Source: a virus. Taken from it: 54,612 nucleotides of DNA. Location: IMG/VR virus record IMGVR_UViG_3300020474_000018, positions 1 through 54,612 of that record. The stretch is one strand, 5' to 3'. The notes below the pieces were generated by a model. It was given only the letters and a program-made list of their open reading frames with translations, was not told where the DNA came from and searched no databases. The translations under genes were made by a program, and so were the position numbers. Positions 7,974 through 15,656 of the stretch are shown here, in pieces (position 1 is the first letter of the stretch; each line of letters starts with the position of its first letter).

Positions 7974-10900
7974 ATGGCAGCTAGAAAATTTAAGTTTGTC
8001 TCACCTGGTGTATTTTTAAAAGAAATTGATAATTCACAACTACCAAAACTTCCGGGAAACATAGGTCCGGTTATCATAGGTAGAGCCCGCAGAGGCCCAG
8101 CCATGAACCCTGTAAAGGTTAACTCGTATGCTGAATTTGTGGAGGCATTTGGGGAACCAATCCCTGGTAACCAAGGTGATGATCCTTGGAGAGAAGGTAA
8201 CGGGCTACTTGCGCCTGCTTATGCAGGGTATGCCGCAAAAGCTTACCTAGCTTCAGACATACAATCACCTGTAACAATGGTAAGGCTTTTGGGTGTCGAG
8301 GGCGATAACGCTACCGACCAAGGCGCCGCGGGCTGGAAAGCTTCTAGTGCATATGCACTTGTAACTTACCCTTCAGGGTCAATTAGTGGTTCCGCTCACA
8401 ATGTGTCTGCGATATTTTATACAATCGGAGACACAAAAATTCAAGCACTCGGTACTATACCCAATAGAGTCACTACCTACACGGCCGACAGTCCGGCTCC
8501 AAGTGGATCAGTTGTAAAGACAGATGAAACAGGGGCATTCGAAATTCTTGTAGATAATGCATCAACCAAAAAAGTTTTTAAGGTTGACTTTGTAAAAGGC
8601 AGTAAAAATTATATAAGAAGTGTCTTAAATACAAACCCAGTCATGACTAATCATACTATTTCTAGTGTTGTGTCTGGCACCATGGCGGCAGACTTTTGGC
8701 TGGGTGAAACGTTTGACGATGTCATACCTTCAACTGCAGTAAAGTATGGATACATATTGAAGCTTCAAAATGAAGCTTTGTATAATTTGGCAGATTTAGA
8801 ACTCCCAGCAACGGCTGCGCGCTCAGGCTGGGTCTTTTGCCAGGATGAAGGAAGAAAAGAAGATTTTGATCCGCTTTCTCAAGATAGATTGTTTAGGTTT
8901 ATATCTCTGTCAGAAGGCGAGGAATCTAGCAAGGATATTATTGTTGCAATTGAGGACCTAAGAATTCCTCAAGAAGGCGATACAGATCCTTATGGTTCTT
9001 TCACTGTTTTAGTAAAGAGAATATACGGCACAAGAGTTGAGGTTGTAGAATCTTTTGTGGACTGTAATTTAAATCCAAACTCAGATAGATATATAGGTCG
9101 TCAAATAGGTGATCAATATTTCCAATGGTCTTCTACTGAAAAGAGAAATAAGGTTTATGGAAACTACATAAATAATTCTAAATATGTACGAGTTGATATA
9201 GAGACAAATGTAGATCAAGGAAACTTGTCACCATCTAAGGTTCCATTTGGATTTTATGGACCAATCGTTCCGGCAGATATTAAACTTTCGATAACTGGTG
9301 GCACCTTGACTGCAGCTTCCAATGTTGGCAGCGCGGATGCTTTTATTGACCAGCTTCAGCCTTTAAGTTCTAGTAATGACGGTGGAATTGATAATGGATC
9401 AGGCACTTGGACCATATCATGGCCAAAGTTACCCCTCACAGTCAGTGGGTCTGTAAGAGGCGATGATTATTTTGGAGATGCTGTCTATAAGCTTTCGTCA
9501 AATGAATTAACTAGCGAAGTAAATGATGGTAGAATAGATTACATTAGAAGGTTGCCAACGGGATTAGCAGCTCAGCAAATTTCAGGTCTGGCCACCGGCA
9601 ACAAGGGGCAGTATACTTATACTTTTAGTTTAGATGACATTGTACTATCAGGAACCCTCGGCCCAGATGCTGCTACAACAAATGTCAAGGAGGCCGTTTA
9701 TGTAAGTGGCTCTAGAGCCATTCAACAAGCGACAGCGACGGTTAAATTTGTAACTTCTAACGCAGTACAATTAGATGGTGATAATATCTCTATTACTCTT
9801 CAAGCAGTTGACGGTACTTCAAGGACCTATAGATTTAATAATGGTGGCGGCCAAGCCAATGGCGCACTGATACCTGATACTACTGATGTTATTCGAGTGA
9901 ATGTCGGAGGCGAAAATACGCAAGGTGGTTTTGCTACTAAACTAAAAGAAGCAATAGAGGCCACTGCTGGACATAACGGGAAACTAGAAGCGACTTTAAG
10001 TACGGTTACAAATGCTAATGATACTGTAACTATTAAACAAAAAACGTTCGGGGCTAGTGGCAACACAACAATCCCTGCAATTCCTAATGGTGCAACAGGT
10101 AAATTTACCGTCAATGGTGATGTAACTCAAACCACTTTTACTGGTGGTGTCGGTTCTACGACTGGACTCGCATCTTATACTGCACTCAGCTCAAGTACTG
10201 CACTCTTGGAGCTTGGGTTTGATAAATTTCAGATGCCTCTAGTCGGTGGATCCGATGGTGTTAACATCAGAGAAGCAGACCCTTTTGCAAATAGAGTTCT
10301 TTTAAACGGGACGACCGCAAACAACTATGCTTTCGCTTCCGTCGATCGAGCACTTGAACTTATAAAAGACCCAGAGGTTATAGAGCATAATTTAGCTTGC
10401 ATGCCTGGCATTACAAACGACGCCTTAACACTGAAGCTTGTTGAGAAATGCGAATCTAGAGCAGACTCTTTAGCAGTTATAGATCTTAAGGATGTCTACC
10501 TTCCTGCCCATGAAAAGAAGTGTGACAGCTTTGCAGATAGAATTGCCACAACACCACAGGCCGCAGCAAAAGCATTGAAGGCGCGCCAACTAAACTCTTC
10601 TTATGGTGCAACATATTACCCTTGGGTAAAGGTTAGAGATAACGAAAACTCAAGAGATGTCTGGGTACCGCCATCAGTGGTAGCGCTTGGAGTCATGGCT
10701 TACACAGAGCAAAGAGATGAAGTTTGGTTTGCCCCTGCAGGCTTTAACAGAGGTGGCTTAAACGAAGGAAATGCTGGAATCCCTGTACTACAGGTTTCAG
10801 AACAGCTTTTATCAAAGCAGCGTGATACTCTTTATGAAGCAAGCATAAATCCAATAGCATCTTTCGTGACAGAGGGCTTAGTTATCTTCGGTCAAAAGAC

Positions 10901-11243
10901 CCTTCAGACCACACCTTCTGCACTTGATAGAATTAACGTTCGAAGGTTGCTTATATTTGTAAAGAAGGAAATTTCGAGAATAGCTTCAAGCTTGTTATTT
11001 GACCAAAACGTACCAGCAACATGGAACCGATTTTTAGGACAGGTTAACCCCTTCCTACAGAGTGTTCAAACTAGACTTGGATTGTCAGACTACAAGGTTA
11101 TCTTGGACAACACAACGACAACTCCAGACCTAGTAGACAGGAATGTTCTTTATGCTAAGATCTTTTTGAAGCCGGCTCGTTCGATTGAGTTTATTGCAGT
11201 TGATTTTGTTATAACAAATACAGGTGCTTCTTTTGACGATTAA
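7974..11243 (+). CDS. Tail sheath protein, T4 gp18-like
   Basis: At 1089 aa this is much longer than T4 gp18 (659 aa). The N-terminus (FVSPGVFLKEIDNSQLP, then VIIGRARRGPA) and the C-terminal domain (INVRRLLIFVKKEI near 980, then FNRGGL-type and AEPARSIEFI-like strands) are standard for contractile sheath proteins. The sheath surrounds the tail tube and contracts to drive it into the cell. Residues about 585-725 (NISITLQAVDGTSRTYRF through TTFTGG) look like a separate inserted domain, likely exposed on the sheath surface. The gene has its own leader and is followed directly by the tail tube gene. Confidence 0.92.
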   Translation: MAARKFKFVSPGVFLKEIDNSQLPKLPGNIGPVIIGRARRGPAMNPVKVNSYAEFVEAFGEPIPGNQGDDPWREGNGLLAPAYAGYAAKAYLASDIQSPVTMVRLLGVEGDNATDQGAAGWKASSAYALVTYPSGSISGSAHNVSAIFYTIGDTKIQALGTIPNRVTTYTADSPAPSGSVVKTDETGAFEILVDNASTKKVFKVDFVKGSKNYIRSVLNTNPVMTNHTISSVVSGTMAADFWLGETFDDVIPSTAVKYGYILKLQNEALYNLADLELPATAARSGWVFCQDEGRKEDFDPLSQDRLFRFISLSEGEESSKDIIVAIEDLRIPQEGDTDPYGSFTVLVKRIYGTRVEVVESFVDCNLNPNSDRYIGRQIGDQYFQWSSTEKRNKVYGNYINNSKYVRVDIETNVDQGNLSPSKVPFGFYGPIVPADIKLSITGGTLTAASNVGSADAFIDQLQPLSSSNDGGIDNGSGTWTISWPKLPLTVSGSVRGDDYFGDAVYKLSSNELTSEVNDGRIDYIRRLPTGLAAQQISGLATGNKGQYTYTFSLDDIVLSGTLGPDAATTNVKEAVYVSGSRAIQQATATVKFVTSNAVQLDGDNISITLQAVDGTSRTYRFNNGGGQANGALIPDTTDVIRVNVGGENTQGGFATKLKEAIEATAGHNGKLEATLSTVTNANDTVTIKQKTFGASGNTTIPAIPNGATGKFTVNGDVTQTTFTGGVGSTTGLASYTALSSSTALLELGFDKFQMPLVGGSDGVNIREADPFANRVLLNGTTANNYAFASVDRALELIKDPEVIEHNLACMPGITNDALTLKLVEKCESRADSLAVIDLKDVYLPAHEKKCDSFADRIATTPQAAAKALKARQLNSSYGATYYPWVKVRDNENSRDVWVPPSVVALGVMAYTEQRDEVWFAPAGFNRGGLNEGNAGIPVLQVSEQLLSKQRDTLYEASINPIASFVTEGLVIFGQKTLQTTPSALDRINVRRLLIFVKKEISRIASSLLFDQNVPATWNRFLGQVNPFLQSVQTRLGLSDYKVILDNTTTTPDLVDRNVLYAKIFLKPARSIEFIAVDFVITNTGASFDD

Positions 11244-11292
11244 GTTGAAAAAAGTATTTGAAATGATATATACTTATAGGAGATATTAAATA

Positions 11293-11874
11293 ATGAGTTT
11301 TTGGAATCAGTCGAGCATCGAGCCTAAAAGGCAATTTCGTTGGCTGCTTTATATAGCGGGTATGCCACAGTTTATAGTTAAGGATGTAAAGAAGCCTAGT
11401 TTTACGGTTTCTTCTACACCGCATGACTTTATAAATTACAAGTTTCACTATCCGGGAAGAGTAGAGTGGCAAGATATAACAGTCACAATTGTCGACCCTG
11501 TTCAGCCTGACTCAACTGCAAGCTTGGTGAAGATCCTCGAATCTGCAGGATATGTACTGCCAAACGAATATACTTCACAAGCTAATGAACCAAGAACTAT
11601 ATCTAAGAAAGCTTTTGTTGATTCCATGGGAGGTCAAATACAGCTAGTACAATTTGGCGCCAATACGGGAGCACAAGAGGAAAACGTTTTGGAGAAGTGG
11701 TCAATAAACAATCCGTTTATAACAAATGTAGACTTTGGTAGCTTGAGCTATGCTAGTGATGAGCTGGTCAACATCTCCATGACAATTAAATACGACTGGG
11801 CAAACCTAGAATTACCAGAGATTACACCAGGTAAGACTTGGACGCTAAACCCAGTCACTCAAACGATAGAATAA
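11293..11874 (+). CDS. Tail tube protein, T4 gp19-like
   Basis: The 193-aa protein has the features of gp19-type tube proteins: an N-terminal FRWLLYI strand, VKKPSFTVSSTPHDFINYKF (the family KPSF....H.yl...f.yPG pattern) and PGRVEWQDITVTIVDP. It would stack as rings to form the inner tail tube. It lies directly after the sheath gene, as in other myoviruses, with a TATAGGAGA ribosome site. The length is close to T4 gp19 (163 aa) plus a short extension. Confidence 0.9.
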   Translation: MSFWNQSSIEPKRQFRWLLYIAGMPQFIVKDVKKPSFTVSSTPHDFINYKFHYPGRVEWQDITVTIVDPVQPDSTASLVKILESAGYVLPNEYTSQANEPRTISKKAFVDSMGGQIQLVQFGANTGAQEENVLEKWSINNPFITNVDFGSLSYASDELVNISMTIKYDWANLELPEITPGKTWTLNPVTQTIE

Positions 11875-11888
11875 GAAAAGAGGTATGA

Positions 11889-12752
11889 ATGTCTAGAAAT
11901 TCTAGAAGACGGACTACAGTTCCGCAGGCCCCAGAACCCCGGGCTACCTCTCCATCTTCTGTAAGTAGGACAGCTGAAAATCCTTTTGGAATTAGTTTTG
12001 TTGTGCCAACAGAAGTTGTAGAGCTACCTTCACAAGGCAAATATTACAGCGAAAACTCTTCAATGTTTGGTAAATCTACTCTTGAAATCAAGCAAATGAC
12101 TGCTAAAGAAGAAGAGATATTATCTAATATTAGTTTTGTTGAAGACGGGTCAATGATAGACAGGCTTTTATCAAGTATATTGATTGATAAAACAGTCACT
12201 CCAGAAGATATAATGGCGGCAGACAAGAATGCACTGGTGTTTGCTGCACGCAAGTCTTCCTATGGACCCGAATATAAGGTCAAACAGTTTTGTTATAATT
12301 GTAACTCTGAACAAGAATTTATATTCGATCTAACAAAGTGCAAAATCAAAACAGAAATTGATGAAGACATATTAAATGAAGAAACAACTGGTTTCTTTAC
12401 GTTCGATCTGCCTCAATCAAAATTAAAAGTAACTATAAAGGTTTTGCTACCAGAAGACGAAGAGTATTTACAAGAGCAAGCAGATAGAGCTAGAAAGTTA
12501 AATATTGAACAGTCTTCAACTTTAAACTTTTTAAGAAGAATCGTGGTCGATGTAGATAATGTTACAGATCCAAAGCTTTTGAATCAGTTGTTTGAAGTTT
12601 TACCGGTTTTAGATATTAGAAAAATCAAATCAGTGTCAAATCAGATTAGTCCGTCTCTAGAAACAAATCAAGAGATTACGTGTGGTAACTGCGGTCATGT
12701 TACCGAAAGCGAGGTGCCCTTCTCGTTGGGCTTCTTTTGGCCTGAACTCTGA
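11889..12752 (+). CDS. T4-type baseplate hub/assembly protein with zinc site (PF12322-like)
   Basis: The 287-aa protein has the VELPSQGKYYSE and IKQMTAKEEEILSN segments (about 44-80) typical of the T4 gp26/gp51-type baseplate family, then two CxxC pairs (C135/C138 and C265/C268) that could bind one zinc. Family members help build the baseplate hub. It sits between the tail tube and the tape-measure candidate, the position where most tailed phages keep the tail assembly chaperone that is extended by ribosomal frameshifting. It ends CTC-TGA, and the next small frame continues in +1 (see the next entry). Confidence 0.75.
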   Translation: MSRNSRRRTTVPQAPEPRATSPSSVSRTAENPFGISFVVPTEVVELPSQGKYYSENSSMFGKSTLEIKQMTAKEEEILSNISFVEDGSMIDRLLSSILIDKTVTPEDIMAADKNALVFAARKSSYGPEYKVKQFCYNCNSEQEFIFDLTKCKIKTEIDEDILNEETTGFFTFDLPQSKLKVTIKVLLPEDEEYLQEQADRARKLNIEQSSTLNFLRRIVVDVDNVTDPKLLNQLFEVLPVLDIRKIKSVSNQISPSLETNQEITCGNCGHVTESEVPFSLGFFWPEL

Positions 12753-12906
12753 ATTCGTAGAAAGAGTTACTTACGAAGAAATAATGTTCCTACAACACCG
12801 CGGTAAGTTTTCTTTTACAGAGGCTTACAATCTTCCTATTGCCCTTCGGAAATGGTTCGTGCAAAGAAACATCGAAAGATTAAAAGACATGAATGAAGAA
12901 GAATAA
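12682..12906 (+). CDS. Downstream tail-chaperone frame, possibly a +1 frameshift extension
   Basis: This frame overlaps the end of the zinc baseplate gene in the +1 frame. The part after the upstream stop (12751-12906) encodes EFVERVTYEEIMFLQHRGKF through RNIERLKDMNEEE, about 51 aa. It looks like a true protein and resembles tail assembly chaperone tails (a hydrophobic FLQHRG segment, then aromatic/basic helix). In-frame starts (GTG 12682, ATG 12697, ATG 12784) have at best weak ribosome sites. The residues from 12682 to 12750 (MLPKARCPSRW...) read like a shadow of the zinc gene. A slip at CTC-TGA to GAA-TTC would join the two as a G/GT-like pair. Independent initiation remains possible. Confidence 0.6.
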   Translation: MVTAVMLPKARCPSRWASFGLNSEFVERVTYEEIMFLQHRGKFSFTEAYNLPIALRKWFVQRNIERLKDMNEEE

Positions 12907-12932
12907 AGTACACCAGCAACATATTTATTGTG

Positions 12933-12938
12933 TATAAT
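12933..12938 (+). promoter_or_regulatory. Possible -10 element before the tape-measure gene
   Basis: A TATAAT hexamer lies 33 bases before ATG 12971 in a 64-base gap. No -35 match is found at the usual distance, so this is weak on its own. Confidence 0.25.
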
Positions 12939-12970
12939 TAAAATAAACTTGTATAGGAGTGCCTTTAATC

Positions 12971-14626
12971 ATGGGTCCTAAAGACGCAAAAGACAAGCTG
13001 GAAGCAAAGATTAAAAAGCTAATCCAGACCGAACTTAATAATAAAAATCTTGCTGAGGACTTCAAACTTGGCGGCGGCTTTTTCGATTTTCTTCAAGAAG
13101 GTGCAAAAGTATATGATACAAATGCCGAAGCTATAAGGTCTACGGGCCTTCTTTTGGATTCCATGGCAGGCCCCGAAGGCCTAGCTAAAAAATTTGCAAG
13201 ATTTGCCGAAACTGGAGTTCAAATTTTTGGTGGAATTGAAAATACAACGAAAGCAGTAAAAGATTTAACTAAAAATCTAAGATCTTTTAGTTATGATCTT
13301 GATGGAACCATACAATCAAGTTTAGTTAAAACACTGGCAGTATTCAAAGAACTCGGAGTAGGAGTTACAGACTTTACAGGTATTATTGATTCTGCTCGCA
13401 TAGGGTTTAATATGGCGGGCGATGATGCCCTTAAACTTGCGCGCGCTGTTGGCGCGATTGGATCAGCAACTGGCGTCGGCATGGGAGAAGCAATGAAAAA
13501 CTTTAGATCTGCTCAATCAAGCATGGCATATTCTTCAGGAAAAATATTTGAAAATTTTAAAAAGTTGCAATTTACAGCTGCACAAACCGGTGTAGAGTTT
13601 GGTAAACTCACTTCTGCGTTTGGGGAGTCCATGGACACTTTTGAAGGTTCAGCCTCGAAAGCAGGAACATTAAATGCAATATTAGGCCGTTCTGTTTTTA
13701 ATTCAATTGACCTGTTAGGCCAAACAGAAGCACAAAGAGTGGAAACAATAGTTCAAGGCATTAGAAAGTCTACAAATGTCCAAGCTCTATCTAGAAATAA
13801 ATTTCAGTTAAAAGCTGTTGCATCTGGACTAGGCCTTACAGTTGATGAAACCCGAAAACTACTTTCAGGGCAAATGACAGTTGACCAAGCCCTGGCTCGA
13901 AAAGAATCAAAAGACCCTAGAGAAGCAGCTATGGCTAAAATGGCAGACTTATTGAATAAACATGTAAACCCAGGATTTGAATTTTTCGTTAAGCAGTTAG
14001 ACAAGATGAGAACCGCTACCGCCCGCGCTGGCGTCGCCGCGAATTTCGAACAAAGAAGAGTTTTAAGACAGATGCTAGAAGGAACTGGAATTGAAACTCC
14101 AGCGGATTTATTTATCGATGCGGAAAGGGCCCTTGAAAACCTCGCAGCTCAGGGATTCAGTGGTAAAATTACGGAACTTAAAACTAGAATGGCAGCCGTC
14201 ATCGGCTCTTTTGCTGAAATGAAAAACCCTTTCACATCCACCGAAGAAACAATAGACGGTAAGAAAGTCGTGACGTCAGCAGCAGAAAACCGCGCAGCTG
14301 CTTTGGAAAAACTAAAGGATAGCTTTAAAGCCTTCGGAGGTTTGCTGAAAGAGTATCGAGATCTCGACTATATGAAGCCTGTCGCACCAGATTCCGGTAC
14401 TAAAGACGAGCAACGCAGTCGCAACAGAATAGACACCGAAGGCTTGTTAAAAGATTTAGAGAAAAACGTGAAAGACTTTGTAGATAATAATGTAGTTAGC
14501 AACACCCTCGCAGGCAGCACATTTATTTTGGCACTAGACAATAATTCTAGCGAGCGCTTTAAAGGAACTATTCAAGCATTCGCCGCGACAACTGAAGTCG
14601 GCTCCGATGGGAAGGTTATTCAATGA
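12971..14626 (+). CDS. Tape-measure-like tail protein
   Basis: The 551-aa protein is mainly alpha-helical and Ala/Lys rich, with Gly/Ala-rich hydrophobic stretches near 160-180 (ARAVGAIGSATGVGMGEAM). I chose ATG 12971 because AGGAG at 12955-12959 overlaps the GTG that would give a start at 12959. Its position after tail tube and chaperone genes and before baseplate genes is that of the tape measure. Its length is close to T4 gp29 (590 aa) and would suit a tail of roughly 80 nm at 0.15 nm per residue. I see no lytic domain in it. Confidence 0.6.
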   Translation: MGPKDAKDKLEAKIKKLIQTELNNKNLAEDFKLGGGFFDFLQEGAKVYDTNAEAIRSTGLLLDSMAGPEGLAKKFARFAETGVQIFGGIENTTKAVKDLTKNLRSFSYDLDGTIQSSLVKTLAVFKELGVGVTDFTGIIDSARIGFNMAGDDALKLARAVGAIGSATGVGMGEAMKNFRSAQSSMAYSSGKIFENFKKLQFTAAQTGVEFGKLTSAFGESMDTFEGSASKAGTLNAILGRSVFNSIDLLGQTEAQRVETIVQGIRKSTNVQALSRNKFQLKAVASGLGLTVDETRKLLSGQMTVDQALARKESKDPREAAMAKMADLLNKHVNPGFEFFVKQLDKMRTATARAGVAANFEQRRVLRQMLEGTGIETPADLFIDAERALENLAAQGFSGKITELKTRMAAVIGSFAEMKNPFTSTEETIDGKKVVTSAAENRAAALEKLKDSFKAFGGLLKEYRDLDYMKPVAPDSGTKDEQRSRNRIDTEGLLKDLEKNVKDFVDNNVVSNTLAGSTFILALDNNSSERFKGTIQAFAATTEVGSDGKVIQ

Positions 14627-15300
14627 TATCATTTCACAACATAGCAAAAGGAAGTAATCACTTAATAAAATTTCTACATGTGGCAACAGGAACAAGAGTT
14701 GAATTTCCAGCTTTCATAACGGAGTTCTCAGACACTTTCAATGTTTCTTGGGGTAGTGAAATGATCTTCGGACGTATGGACCCTATCAAACCATACCAGG
14801 GAACAACCAGAAGCATCAGTCTTGCTTTCGATGTTCTTTCAAATGATATTGAAATGGCGAAAGACAACATGAATAAATATTCAAGATTGATCCAAATGTT
14901 ATATCCTGTTTACAACGAACCATTAACTGGAGGAATAAAAGGAAAAGGCAGAACAATAAAAGCACCTCCAATATTAAGAATACAGTTCGTAAACTTAGTA
15001 AAAAACAACTCCGAAGAATCAGTAGAAGAGGGTCTGCTTGGTTGTATCAATGGGTTTACATTTAATCCAAACCGCGAAAGTGGATTTTTTACACAGACAG
15101 ATGAAATACTGCCAAAGGTTTTTAATATTAGTATAAAGTTTGATCCACAACATGAAGCAACATTAGGATTCCAGGAAAGAAAATTCTTAAACCAAGGGTT
15201 TCCATATGGTCGCCCAAAGCAGACGCCATCTTCAGATGGTAGTGGCCAAGGTACATCAGAGGTATCATCAAGAACGGAGGCTGACCTTACTAACAATTAG
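14623..15300 (+). CDS. Baseplate / tube-initiation-like structural protein
   Basis: The 225-aa protein has FPAFITEFSDTFNVSWGSE, GRMDPIKPYQGTTRSISLAF and LIQMLYPVY segments. This is a pattern I know from baseplate-region structural proteins of marine T4-like phages, comparable in place to the gp48/gp54 tube-initiator genes. It overlaps the tape-measure gene by 4 bases (ATGA) and stands before the LysM wedge gene. The general role in the baseplate is likely. The exact T4 equivalent is uncertain. Confidence 0.6.
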   Translation: MISFHNIAKGSNHLIKFLHVATGTRVEFPAFITEFSDTFNVSWGSEMIFGRMDPIKPYQGTTRSISLAFDVLSNDIEMAKDNMNKYSRLIQMLYPVYNEPLTGGIKGKGRTIKAPPILRIQFVNLVKNNSEESVEEGLLGCINGFTFNPNRESGFFTQTDEILPKVFNISIKFDPQHEATLGFQERKFLNQGFPYGRPKQTPSSDGSGQGTSEVSSRTEADLTNN

Positions 15301-15311
15301 GTAATAAAATT

Positions 15312-15656
15312 ATGAGAGATAGAAATGAAAAAAGAGAAATATTCTTAAATGACCACCCCTACTATAAAAGTAAGGCAAAGAAGAGGGGCATACCGTTCTT
15401 CCGACATTACTCAAAGCTAAAATTATCCTATATATCTCCGGAAGACATGAAAAATTTGACCATAGTGGACCATATTTATAAAACTGGTGATTCTTTAGCA
15501 AAGTTAGCTTTTAAGTATTATGGAGACATCCGGATGTGGTGGGTTTTAGCTGCATTTAATAAAAAACCTATTGACAATTTGATAAATGTAGGAGATATTA
15601 TACATATTCCTGTTCCACTAGAAGAGGCAGTGTATTTGCTAAACAGAGATGAGTAA
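15312..15656 (+). CDS. LysM-type baseplate wedge protein, gp53-like
   Basis: The 114-aa protein ends in a LysM-like fold typical of gp53 wedge proteins: a YKTGDSLAKLAFKYYGD start (about 56-72), then MWWVLAAFN and a GDIIHIPVPLEEAV end. In T4, gp53 clamps neighbouring wedges of the baseplate. LysM also binds peptidoglycan, but in this setting the structural role is more likely. It overlaps the next gene by 8 bases. Confidence 0.8.
   Translation: MRDRNEKREIFLNDHPYYKSKAKKRGIPFFRHYSKLKLSYISPEDMKNLTIVDHIYKTGDSLAKLAFKYYGDIRMWWVLAAFNKKPIDNLINVGDIIHIPVPLEEAVYLLNRDE

Noticed and set aside
12959-12970. GTG start of the tape-measure gene at 12959
   Set aside because: It overlaps the AGGAG ribosome site itself, so ATG 12971 is the better start.
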